Assembly (NCBI GenBank): GCA_003241695.1
Contig: QFPN01000003.1
Location: 124,001 to 188,000, forward strand
DNA length: 64,000 bases
From: Ancylobacter novellus
GTDB taxonomy: Bacteria; Pseudomonadota; Alphaproteobacteria; Rhizobiales; Methylopilaceae
Reading direction: 5' to 3'
Part shown: positions 15,971 through 23,464 of the stretch, piece after piece
Layout: each line of letters starts with the position of its first letter
Position numbering within the stretch: position 1 is the stretch's first letter
Translations under genes and position numbers: made by a program
The notes under the pieces: model-generated
Seen by the model: the letters and a program-made list of their open reading frames with translations, nothing else
Databases searched by the model: none
Told to the model about the DNA's origin: nothing

Positions 15971-16399
15971 TCAATCGAGGCGCGTCAGCGACTGCGTCTT
16001 GCAAAGCAGGCCGACGACGCATCCCTTCAGTTTCAGCCGGTTCGGGCCGTCGGCCGAGATGCGGCCGGCATAGGTGCGGCCGTCGTCGGGATTGTAGAAG
16101 CGGCCCGACCATTGGGCGCCGTCGAAGCGCATGCCGTCGACGAGCGGCAGGCCGATCACCGGACGCCCGCGCAAGGCGGGATCCGGGTTCTTCCGGTCGC
16201 GCTTCGGCGTTCCGTCCTTGGCGTTCGGCTTTCGGAGGCCGACGAGCGTCGCGCACAGCGACCCGCCGCAGTCCGAGATGCGGATCTGGGCCTTGCCGTT
16301 CGACAGGCTCCACAGCCCGCTCGGCGCCGGAGCGGCGTGAACGGCGGCGGAGGAGACGAGCAGCGCTGCGGCTGCGATGGCGAGACGGTCGAAGATCAT
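15971..16399 (-). CDS. DUF2147 family exported protein
   Basis: 142 residues starting MIFDRLAIAAAALLVSSAAVHAAPAPSGLWSL; the signal peptide fixes the start. The mature part has the DUF2147 pattern: GLWSLSNGKAQIRISDCGGSLCATLVGLRKP, GRPVIGLPLVDGMRFDGAQWSGRFYNPDDGRTYAGRI and KLKGCVVGLLCKTQSLTRL. The family is periplasmic, lipocalin-like in predicted fold, and of unknown function. Four cysteines could form two disulphides. It lies just downstream of the glnII terminator and is transcribed separately. Confidence 0.85.
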   Translation of the reverse strand: MIFDRLAIAAAALLVSSAAVHAAPAPSGLWSLSNGKAQIRISDCGGSLCATLVGLRKPNAKDGTPKRDRKNPDPALRGRPVIGLPLVDGMRFDGAQWSGRFYNPDDGRTYAGRISADGPNRLKLKGCVVGLLCKTQSLTRLD

Positions 16400-16473
16400 G
16401 ACGCAGAGATAGTCTCGCGCCGACAGCCTGCAATCCGCGAGGACCAGCGGCGCGCAGGACCGCCGGAAACAAA

Positions 16474-16498
16474 GGAGCCGGCCCAAGGGCCGGCTCCG
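16474..16498 (-). terminator. Terminator of glnII
   Basis: A 9-bp stem (GGAGCCGGC with GCCGGCTCC) and a short loop. On the minus strand it is followed by TTTGTTT. It begins 29 bases after the glutamine synthetase stop. Confidence 0.75.
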
Positions 16499-16526
16499 GA
16501 GTCGTCATGGGAGGAAAAAGGTCAGA

Positions 16527-17567
16527 TCAGGCCGCGGCCTTGGCCGAACCCGAGGTCGGAACCTCGGAGATCGTCTTCAGCACCTGCGAGGCGATCTGGT
16601 AGGGGTCGCCCTGCGAGTTCGGACGACGGTCCTCGAGATAGCCCTTGTAGTCGTTCTTGACGAACGAGTGCGGCACGCGGATCGAGGCGCCGCGGTCGGC
16701 CACGCCGTAGGAGAACTTGTTCCACGGGGCGGTCTCGTGCTTGCCGGTCAGACGCTTGTCGTTGTCCGGGCCGTAGACGGCGATGTGGTCCATGAGGTTC
16801 TTGTCGAAGGCGGCCATCAGCGCCTCGAAGTACTCCTTGCCGCCGACCGTGCGAAGGTGCTCGGTGGAGAAGTTGCAGTGCATGCCCGAGCCGTTCCAGT
16901 CGGTGTCGCCCAGCGGCTTGCAGTGATACTCGATGTCGATCTCGTACTTCTCGGTCAGGCGCTGCAGCAGGTAGCGCGCCATCCACATCTCGTCGGCGGC
17001 CTTCTTGGAGCCCTTGCCGAAGATCTGGAACTCCCACTGGCCCTTCGCGACTTCCGCGTTGATGCCCTCATGGTTGATCCCGGCCGCGAGGCACTGGTCG
17101 AGATGCTCTTCGACGATCTGGCGAGCGAGCGCGCCCGCGGCCGAATAGCCGACGCCGCAGTAGTACGGGCCCTGAGGAGCCGGATAGCCCTGCTCGGGGA
17201 AGCCGAGCGGACGGCCGTCCTGGTAGAAGAAGTACTCCTGCTCGAAACCGAACCAGGCGCCCTCGTCGTCGAGGATGGTGGCGCGCTTGTTGGTCGCGTG
17301 CGGGGTGACGCCGTCCGGCATCATGACTTCGCACATCACGAGCGCGCCGTTGACGCGGGCCGGATCCGGATAGACCGCGACGGGCTTCAGCACGCAGTCG
17401 GACGAGTGGCCTTCGGCCTGCATCGTGGACGAGCCGTCGAAGCCCCAGAGCGGGAGCTGCTCGAGGGTCGGGAATTCGGCGAATTCCTTGATCTGGGTCT
17501 TGCCGCGGAGGTTCGGCACCGGGGTGTAGCCGTCGAGCCAGATGTACTCGAGCTTGTACTTCGTCAT
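16527..17567 (-). CDS. glnII: Glutamine synthetase, type II (GSII)
   Basis: 346 residues from MTKYKLEYIWLDGY, with GAGAGG upstream; longer in-frame starts are rejected. The enzyme joins ammonia to glutamate using ATP. The short length and motifs (LPLWGFDGSSTMQAEGHSSD, GAWFGFEQEYFFYQDGRPLGFP, INAEVAKGQWEFQIF, DTDWNGSGMHCNFSTE, DRGASIRVP, DRRPNSQGDPY) are those of the eukaryote-like GSII of rhizobia, not of adenylylated GSI. A near-perfect sigma-54 site at 17669-17684 fits the known NtrC control of glnII under nitrogen limitation. Glutaminase, the opposite reaction, lies close by. Confidence 0.96.
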   Translation of the reverse strand: MTKYKLEYIWLDGYTPVPNLRGKTQIKEFAEFPTLEQLPLWGFDGSSTMQAEGHSSDCVLKPVAVYPDPARVNGALVMCEVMMPDGVTPHATNKRATILDDEGAWFGFEQEYFFYQDGRPLGFPEQGYPAPQGPYYCGVGYSAAGALARQIVEEHLDQCLAAGINHEGINAEVAKGQWEFQIFGKGSKKAADEMWMARYLLQRLTEKYEIDIEYHCKPLGDTDWNGSGMHCNFSTEHLRTVGGKEYFEALMAAFDKNLMDHIAVYGPDNDKRLTGKHETAPWNKFSYGVADRGASIRVPHSFVKNDYKGYLEDRRPNSQGDPYQIASQVLKTISEVPTSGSAKAAA

Positions 17568-17668
17568 TGCGAACCTCTCAGAAGCGCGTTTCACGCGAGG
17601 GGTTGAGATACGGGCGTCCTCGACGGCGCGCGAAAGGGCTCGCAGCCTCGGACGAACGTCAGCCCTTA

Positions 17669-17684
17669 AGCAGCATCCATGCCA
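17669..17684 (-). promoter_or_regulatory. Sigma-54 promoter of glnII
   Basis: On the minus strand TGGCATGGATGCTGCT matches the TGGCACG-N4-TTGCW consensus at all positions except two, with GG and GC at correct spacing. It is about 100 bases upstream of the glnII start. No clear NtrC site was recognised further up. Confidence 0.75.
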
Positions 17685-18049
17685 AAGCGCCAGCCCCGGA
17701 TCTCGAAGCATGCGCTCCGCGGGCGCTCGGGCGCGGACCAGCCCTGCGCAGCCACGCGTTATCGGCAAGGTTTGACAAGGCCTTGCCGACAGACCCTCGC
17801 TCTATTGTCAAACGGCCTCGAGCGCCTGTGCGCCCCGGCTATGCGCCCAGCGACTGTGCCGCGCAGAAAAGCCAGCCCAAAAACTGTGCGGCGAATTCCT
17901 GCACGGGAAAGAAGCACGGGGACTTTTGCTGATAGTTTCGCCAAACGCTGCTTTTTGATGAGGCAGATCGTACAAAAAATACGCAGACTCCGTTATATTT
18001 CGGTGATGAGCCGGCTGCTCTAAGCCGGCGCCGAAGAAAGGAGAACCGC
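17685..18049. other. Gene-free region between glnII and a small gene
   Basis: About 365 bases without a convincing reading frame. It holds an 8-bp inverted repeat (CGGCAAGG at 17763 with CCTTGCCG at 17781) whose loop contains TTTGACA, and an A+T-richer stretch from 17925 to 18005 that may carry the promoter of the gene at 18050. Regulatory sequences of glnII probably lie at its left end. Confidence 0.4.
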
Positions 18050-18259
18050 GTGAACCAACCTCAGTTCCATGGATCGGCGACGATCTTGCCGTTTCCGGTC
18101 AGGCCGGCGGGTCCGTCGGCGGTCCGCGCCAACCCGGCGGAGATCGCTTATCTCAACGTCGCCGCCCCCGTCCCGTTCGAAGCCTGGCCGGTCGTCGACG
18201 TCGGCGCGTGGTACCACGCCGAGGCGATGCTCGACTCCCAGAACGCCGGCAAGCACTGA
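18050..18259 (+). CDS. Small hypothetical protein
   Basis: 69 residues from a GTG with a strong AAAGGAG ribosome site. Sequence MNQPQFHGSATILPFPVRPAGPSAVRANPAEIAYLNVAAPVPFEAWPVVDVGAWYHAEAMLDSQNAGKH. It is Pro- and Ala-rich with no membrane segment. The ATILPFPVRPAG segment recalls small basic DUF proteins of Rhizobiales, but I cannot name a family. The upstream A+T-rich region and a strong terminator at 18319 make it a plausible single-gene transcript. Confidence 0.6.
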   Translation: MNQPQFHGSATILPFPVRPAGPSAVRANPAEIAYLNVAAPVPFEAWPVVDVGAWYHAEAMLDSQNAGKH

Positions 18260-18318
18260 TGCCGCCCGAACAGGATCGGGACGGACCCGTAGCCGGAAGG
18301 CCGGGACCTGACGACGAC

Positions 18319-18351
18319 AAGGGCCGCAGGCTTTAAGCTCGCGGCCCTTTT
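18319..18351 (+). terminator. Rho-independent terminator
   Basis: A 9-bp stem (AAGGGCCGC with GCGGCCCTT), 12-base loop, then TTT. It ends the small gene at 18050-18259 and faces the glutaminase gene. Confidence 0.75.
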
Positions 18352-18384
18352 TCATGGGCGTCTTTCGACGCGCCTCCGCCGCCG

Positions 18385-19314
18385 TCACGCGCCGAAGATC
18401 GACCAGCTCATGCGCTTGGCGAGCGTTTCGAGCGCGATCCGGCCGAGATGGGAGTTGCCCGAGGCGTCGAGCCCCGGCGACCACACCGCGATCGAGGCCT
18501 TGCCCGGCGCGACCGCGAAGATGCCGCCCCCGACGCCGCTCTTGCCCGGCAGACCGACGCGATAGGCGAACTCGCCCGAGCCGTCATAGTGTCCGCAGGT
18601 CAGCATGATGGCGTTGATGCGCCGCGCCCGCTCGGGCGTCACCACCGAATGGCCGGTCGAGGGATTTTTGCCGCGATGGGCGAGGAAACGCCCCGCCATG
18701 GCGAGCTGGCGACAGCTCATCGCGATGGCGCAGTGGTGGAAATAGACGCCGAGAACGTAGTCGACCGGGTTCTCGATCACCCCGAAGGACTTCATGTAGT
18801 TGGCGAGCGCTGCGTTACGGAAGCCGGTGCGGGTCTCGGAGGCCGCCACCGCGCGGTCGATCGTGATCGTGTCGTCGTCGGCGAGGAACTGCATGAAGCG
18901 CAGGATCTCGCCGAGAGCCTCCTTAGGCTCGTGGCCCGAAAGGATCGCGTCGGTGACGGCGATGGCGCCGGCGTTGATGAAGGGATTTCGCGGCACGCCC
19001 TGCTCGCGCTCGAGCTGGACGATCGAGTTGAACGGACTTCCAGACGGCTCGCGCCCGACTTTCCGCCACAGCCGGTCGCCCACCTTGCCGAGCGCGAGCG
19101 TGAGGGTGAAGACCTTGGACACGCTCTGGATCGAGAACGGCGCGTCGGCGTCGCCGGCCGCCACGGTCTCGCCCGCTGCGTCGATCACCGCGACGCCGAA
19201 GGATTTCGGATCGACGCGAGCGAGTTCCGGGATGTAGGTCGCAACCTCGCCCCGGTCGGGACGCGCGCGCATCTCCTCCGCGATCTCCGCGACCACCGTC
19301 TTGAGGTCAGGCAT
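18385..19314 (-). CDS. glsA: Glutaminase
   Basis: 309 residues from MPDLKTVVAEIAEEM, with GGGGG upstream. It hydrolyses glutamine to glutamate and ammonia. The serine-dependent beta-lactamase-like fold is shown by FSIQSVSKVFTLTLALG (Ser-x-x-Lys nucleophile motif), EPSGSPFNSIVQLE, NPFINAGAIAVTD, TRTGFRNAALANYMKSFG, YFHHCAIAMSCRQLAMAG and LPGKSGVGGGIFAVAPGK. Length is typical. It lies 0.8 kb from glnII but is not in its operon; together they set the glutamine/glutamate balance. Confidence 0.96.
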   Translation of the reverse strand: MPDLKTVVAEIAEEMRARPDRGEVATYIPELARVDPKSFGVAVIDAAGETVAAGDADAPFSIQSVSKVFTLTLALGKVGDRLWRKVGREPSGSPFNSIVQLEREQGVPRNPFINAGAIAVTDAILSGHEPKEALGEILRFMQFLADDDTITIDRAVAASETRTGFRNAALANYMKSFGVIENPVDYVLGVYFHHCAIAMSCRQLAMAGRFLAHRGKNPSTGHSVVTPERARRINAIMLTCGHYDGSGEFAYRVGLPGKSGVGGGIFAVAPGKASIAVWSPGLDASGNSHLGRIALETLAKRMSWSIFGA

Positions 19315-19456
19315 CGTCCCCCGCGCGTTCTCGTCCGCCGCGAAGGGCTTTAACCTCAAGTCCTGCGCCGCGGGAGAGGATAAATAAGGCGCCTCCCCTC
19401 CCGCGCGGTTCTCTTAAGTCACACGAAACCGCGTCTGCAGCGCAGAGGCGCGCAGC

Positions 19457-19795
19457 TCACCAGCGGCGATGGACCCAGTGGCCGCGCGGACCGTACCAGC
19501 GCGCGCCGTAGACCGGCCTCGGCCCGTAGAAGCGGGGACCGTAGAAGCGCGGGCCGACATAGACGACCGGAGCCGGCTCCTCGACATAAACCCGGCGCAC
19601 GACCGGCGCAGGACGGCGCACGACCACCCGGTCCTCTTCGTAGCGCTCGTCATAGTCGGCGCGGCGGTCGTAGGACCGCTCGTAGCCGCCGCGGCCCTCA
19701 TAGGCCGGATAGTCTTCGGGATAGTCGGCGGCGAAAGCGGCAGACGGCGCCGCCACGGCGGCGGCGACGGACAGAGCGGCGAGACCGATACGCAT
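19457..19795 (-). CDS. Exported Tyr/Arg/Pro-rich protein
   Basis: 112 residues. The signal peptide (MRIGLAALSVAAAVAAPSAAFAADYP) is cut after AFA. The mature part is low-complexity: an acidic Tyr-rich half (YPEDYPAYEGRGGYERSYDRRADYDERYEED), a VVVRRPAPVVRRVYVEEPAPVVYVGP hinge, and a repeat PRFYGPRFYGPRPVYGARWYGPRGHW. AGGAAA lies 8 bases before the start. Proteins of this composition are common in Rhizobiales envelopes; their function is unknown. It is monocistronic. Confidence 0.75.
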   Translation of the reverse strand: MRIGLAALSVAAAVAAPSAAFAADYPEDYPAYEGRGGYERSYDRRADYDERYEEDRVVVRRPAPVVRRVYVEEPAPVVYVGPRFYGPRFYGPRPVYGARWYGPRGHWVHRRW

Positions 19796-19869
19796 GGTTC
19801 AGGTTTCCTGACGCGACCCTCGCGCTCAGGATTCCCGACCCTTGATGGCGGGTTTAGGGCGGTCCTGCG

Positions 19870-20352
19870 TCAGGCTGCGGTCTGCGCTGCCCTGTTCGCC
19901 GCGCCCGCCTCGCCGAGAACGAGGGCGCGCATCAGCCGAACGGTCGCCGCGGCCGACGCCGACGCGTCCGAGCGCGCCGCCGCGGTCGCGTCGACGTCGA
20001 GCCCGAGCGTCACGAACTCCCGCCTCGGCGCCACGATCGCCATCGCCCATTCCCCGAACGCCCGGTCCTCGACCTCGACGAGCTCCAGAAGCTGGACCCG
20101 CCGGTGGCGAAGGTCGCGGCAGATGCGCTCGAAGGTCGCCTCCACGGCGTCCGGCGGCCCTTCGACGGCCTGCACGAAGGCGCCGGCCGCGACCATCAGC
20201 GCGCCCGTGACGCCGACGTCGCGATTGTTGACGCGGGATTGCTCCGCGATTTCGCCGATCCGACGGTCGAGAGCCTCGCCGGCCTCCGTGAGAGCGATCT
20301 CGCTGCGATAGAGCAGGCGCATCAAGGGCGGGGCCGAAACATCACGCGACAT
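19870..20352 (-). CDS. BLUF-domain blue-light sensor
   Basis: 160 residues. The BLUF domain fills residues 10-105: Tyr15 (MRLLYRS), Asn42 and Asn43 region (SRVNNRDVGVTGAL), Gln61 (FVQAVEG), Trp102 and Met104 (FGEWAMAI). These are the flavin-contacting residues of the photocycle, so it should bind FAD and sense blue light. A C-terminal helix (about 115-155) has no known output domain. The start overlaps the end of the GGDEF-EAL gene by 11 bases, so the two are translationally coupled; an alternative start at 20322 would remove the overlap. A role in light control of c-di-GMP is inferred. Confidence 0.88.
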   Translation of the reverse strand: MSRDVSAPPLMRLLYRSEIALTEAGEALDRRIGEIAEQSRVNNRDVGVTGALMVAAGAFVQAVEGPPDAVEATFERICRDLRHRRVQLLELVEVEDRAFGEWAMAIVAPRREFVTLGLDVDATAAARSDASASAAATVRLMRALVLGEAGAANRAAQTAA

Positions 20353-22717
20353 GCGCGAACTCCATCCGACCGCCCTCGAACAGCTTGACGATTTCCTCGG
20401 CGGGCGCGGGTCGGCTGATCAGGTAGCCCTGGATCTGGCCGCACCCCTCCGCGACGGTGAAGGAGAGCTGCTCCTCGGTTTCGACGCCCTCGGCGGTCAC
20501 GGTCAGCCCGAGCTTCGCGCCGAGGCTCGTGATCGCCTGAACGATCGCGGCGCTGTCGCGATCGTGCGGCAACTGGCGGACGAAGGACTGGTCGATCTTG
20601 ATCTTGTCGAACGGAAACCGGCGCAGGTGGCTCAGCGAGGAATAGCCCGTGCCGAAATCGTCCATGGAAATGCGGGCGCCGAGCCGCTGCAGCTCGGTCA
20701 GCGCGGCGAGGGCCGCGGCCTCCTCCTGGATGAGCGCGGTCTCGGTGACCTCGAGCTCGAGCCGTTCCGGGGCGAGCCCGGTCTCGGCGAGGATCGCGGC
20801 GATCATCGACGGAAGGCGGGGGTCGCGGAGCTGCACCGGGGAAAGATTGACCGAGATCGACAGGCGCTCCGGCCAGGCCGCGGCCTCCGTGCAGGCGGCG
20901 CGCAGCACCCATTCGCCGATCTGGTTGATCAATCCGATCTCTTCAGCGAGCGGAATGAAGTCGGACGGGGGGACCATCCCGCGGGTTTCGTGACGCCAGC
21001 GGATCAGCGCCTCCGCGCCGTCGAAGGCGCCGGTCGCGGCGTCGACCTGCGGCTGGTAGTGCACCGTGAATTCCTGCCGCGCCACGGCGCGGCGCAGATC
21101 GAGCTCCAGCGAACGGCGCGCCTGGGCGCGGGCGTTCATCGCCGGCTCGAACAGGCGATAGCCGTCGCCGCCCTGCTGCTTGGCCTGATAGAGCGCTAGA
21201 TCGGCGGCGGCCGCCAGATCTTCCGGGGTTTCGCCGTCGGCGGGCCCGATCGCGACGCCGCAGCTCGCCGCCGCCTCGACGACCTTGCCGCCGATCAGGA
21301 ACGGCCGCGACAGCAGGTCGACGACGCGTTCGGCGACCGCCGTCACCGCCGCGAGATCGGAGGCGTGGGTCGCGATGATCGAGAACTCGTCGCCGCCGAG
21401 CCGCGCGACGACGTCATGCTCGCGGACCGCAGCCGAGAGCCTGCGCGCGACGCGGCGCAGCACCTCGTCGCCGGCGCCGTGTCCCAGCGTGTCGTTGACC
21501 CACTTGAAGCGGTCGAGATCGACGGTGATCAGCGCGAAGGCCGCGTCGCCATGCCGGCGCGACGCGTAGAGCGCGGCGAGCCGCTCGTTGAACGTCAGGC
21601 GGTTGGCGACGCCCGTCAGCGCGTCGTGATGGGCGAGACGGAGAATCTCTGCTTCGGTCTTCAACCGTTCGCGCTGGTCGCGAACCGCGACCACGAGATG
21701 TTCCTGACCGCCGAGCATCAGAGTCCGGCCGATGACGCGAACGGGAATCGGACCGTCGGCCGCCTGGTCGATGCGCGCCTCGATCTCGAGCCCCATCGGA
21801 ACCGCCGAGGCTGCGACCCCCGTCACGACCTCTTCGAGCCGGCGGCCGACGAGGTCGCGGTTCAGAAATCCCTTCATGAGCTCGAAACTGCGATTGGCGC
21901 CGACGACGCGCCCCTCCTGGCAGATCAGCAGCCCCTCGACCGCGATGTCGGCGATGTCCCGCAGCCGCGTGCGTTCGGCGATCGCCCTGCGCCTCTCGCG
22001 AAACGACAGCCAAACCGCCGCGAGCGACAGGCCCACGATCACGAAGGCCACATTGGCGACGAGGCTCGCCACGAGCAGGTTCCGGCCGCTCCCGATCGGC
22101 TCCGGCGCGGAAGGCTGGAATTCCAGCGACGCCGCGGTCATGCCGACGAAATGGGTCGCGCAGACCGCAAGGATCAGCAGCGGCGGCGCGAGATGACGAC
22201 GCCATGACCGACGATCGACCGCCGCAAGCACCGAGAGCGCCGCCAGAACCACTCCGGACGCGACCGAGACCGCCACCAGGCTTTCGTCCCACGCCAGCCG
22301 CCCCTGGACCGTGAAAGCGGTCATGCCCGTATAATGCATCGCCGAGATCGCGAGGCCGATGACCCCGCCGGCCCCGAGGCGTCCGATCGGCGTCCGCGCC
22401 CGGACCAGAAACAGTCCGCCCGCGCCGACGAAAGCCAGCGCCACCACATAGGACAGCACGGTGACGGGCACGTCGAAGCCGGTCGCCATGCCGGGTTCGT
22501 AGGCGAGCATGGCGAGGAAATGCGTGGACCAGATTGCGGAGGCGAGCGACACGGTAGCGGCCGCGCCCCAAAGCGTCGCCAAACGGCGGCTTGCCGACCG
22601 TTCCGCCTCCCGCGCCAACGCCACCGCCGCATAGATGCCGAGCGCGCAGATCGACGCCGCAAGCGCCACGAGACCGAGATCGTGACGATCGACGACGCAA
22701 GCGTATACGGACTGCAT
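20342..22717 (-). CDS. MHYT-PAS-GGDEF-EAL c-di-GMP cyclase/phosphodiesterase
   Basis: 791 residues. The first 235 form an MHYT membrane sensor of about seven helices with the His/Met motifs STHFLAM, MHYTGMTA and THFVGMTA (thought to bind copper or a gas ligand). A PAS-like segment follows (about 245-350). The GGDEF domain has an intact RLGGDEF active site and a RxxD inhibitory site (REHD) five residues before it. The EAL domain keeps GAEALIRW, VNLSPVQL, ELEVTETALI, DDFGTGYSSL, KIDQSFV and EGVET, so phosphodiesterase activity is likely. A CtrA-like box lies upstream and the BLUF gene is coupled downstream. Confidence 0.95.
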   Translation of the reverse strand: MQSVYACVVDRHDLGLVALAASICALGIYAAVALAREAERSASRRLATLWGAAATVSLASAIWSTHFLAMLAYEPGMATGFDVPVTVLSYVVALAFVGAGGLFLVRARTPIGRLGAGGVIGLAISAMHYTGMTAFTVQGRLAWDESLVAVSVASGVVLAALSVLAAVDRRSWRRHLAPPLLILAVCATHFVGMTAASLEFQPSAPEPIGSGRNLLVASLVANVAFVIVGLSLAAVWLSFRERRRAIAERTRLRDIADIAVEGLLICQEGRVVGANRSFELMKGFLNRDLVGRRLEEVVTGVAASAVPMGLEIEARIDQAADGPIPVRVIGRTLMLGGQEHLVVAVRDQRERLKTEAEILRLAHHDALTGVANRLTFNERLAALYASRRHGDAAFALITVDLDRFKWVNDTLGHGAGDEVLRRVARRLSAAVREHDVVARLGGDEFSIIATHASDLAAVTAVAERVVDLLSRPFLIGGKVVEAAASCGVAIGPADGETPEDLAAAADLALYQAKQQGGDGYRLFEPAMNARAQARRSLELDLRRAVARQEFTVHYQPQVDAATGAFDGAEALIRWRHETRGMVPPSDFIPLAEEIGLINQIGEWVLRAACTEAAAWPERLSISVNLSPVQLRDPRLPSMIAAILAETGLAPERLELEVTETALIQEEAAALAALTELQRLGARISMDDFGTGYSSLSHLRRFPFDKIKIDQSFVRQLPHDRDSAAIVQAITSLGAKLGLTVTAEGVETEEQLSFTVAEGCGQIQGYLISRPAPAEEIVKLFEGGRMEFAHVA

Positions 22718-22774
22718 GACGGCACCTGAAGAGCACCGCGGGGGGCGGCCAACGACGGTATTATGGCCCGGCCC

Positions 22775-22789
22775 TTAGCGGCGGCTTAA
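22775..22789 (-). promoter_or_regulatory. CtrA-like box TTAA-N7-CTAA
   Basis: On the minus strand TTAA, 7 bases, CTAA, one mismatch from the CtrA consensus TTAA-N7-TTAA. It is 58 bases upstream of the MHYT-GGDEF-EAL start. The same TTAA-N7-CTAA form occurs at 27893 and 32058. Confidence 0.4.
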
Positions 22790-22844
22790 TAAGCAGGTCA
22801 GGCGATTAGAAAATGTGGCCGCTCAGGCTTCTTCCGCCGCCGGA

Positions 22845-23366
22845 TCAGCCCTCGGGGTCGGCGCCCACGGCGGATCGCCGGCCCCGCGCCCGCTTCGGCC
22901 ATTTGCCGGGCCAGCTCACGATCCGGTCCTCGAGTTCGAACAGGTTCAGCTCCGTCTCGCTCGCATAGATCCGGCCGCGCACCGACACGCCCGCCTCGTG
23001 CACCGTTTCGGCCCTGCCCGAGACGAGCGGATGCCACCATGGCAGGTCGCGGCCTTCGTCGACCAGCCGGTAGGCGCAGGTCACGGGCAGCCAGCCGATC
23101 TCCTCTACCGCCTCGGGCGTGAGCTGCACGCAGTCCGGCACCTGCGCGGCGCGGTTGGGATAGTCGGAGCAGCGGCAGGAGTTCTGGTCCAGCAGCCGGC
23201 AGGAGACGTCGACATAGGCGACGCGCTCGGTCTCCTCGTCCTGAAGCTTCAGCAGGCAGCAGCGACCGCAGCCGTCGCAGAGGCTTTCCCATTCGGCCGC
23301 GGTCATCTCGCCGAGACGCTTCACGCGCCAGAAAGGTTCGCTTGTCAGGGTCTCGGCGTCGGCCAT
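22845..23366 (-). CDS. YcgN-type cysteine-cluster protein (UPF0260)
   Basis: 173 residues. The family signature is the cysteine cluster: SLCDGCGRCCLLKLQDEE, then VSCRLLDQNSCRCSDYPNR, VPDCVQLTPE and TCAYRL, giving at least eight cysteines in a CxxCxxCC arrangement that could bind a metal or iron-sulphur centre. FWRVKRLGEMTAAEWESLCDGCGRCC is the standard N-terminus, so the start is well placed though the ribosome site is weak. Cytoplasmic, function unknown. The basic C-terminal tail after KWPKRARGRR is longer than usual. It is divergent from the PBP1A gene. Confidence 0.9.
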   Translation of the reverse strand: MADAETLTSEPFWRVKRLGEMTAAEWESLCDGCGRCCLLKLQDEETERVAYVDVSCRLLDQNSCRCSDYPNRAAQVPDCVQLTPEAVEEIGWLPVTCAYRLVDEGRDLPWWHPLVSGRAETVHEAGVSVRGRIYASETELNLFELEDRIVSWPGKWPKRARGRRSAVGADPEG

Positions 23367-23464
23367 CGATCGGTATTCCGGTGCGCGCCCCGCAATGGGA
23401 CGGCATGGCTCTTGCGCGGCGGCGCGTATCGGGTCAAGTGCTTGGCCGGGCGTGAAGGAAGGGC

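Noticed and set aside
17763..17788. Inverted repeat with TTGACA in its loop as a promoter
   Set aside because: No -10 element at a suitable distance; kept only as a note in the gap.
19500..19560. DNA tandem repeat in the exported Tyr-rich gene as a CRISPR or satellite
   Set aside because: It encodes the in-frame PRFYGPRFYGP repeat and is simply coding.
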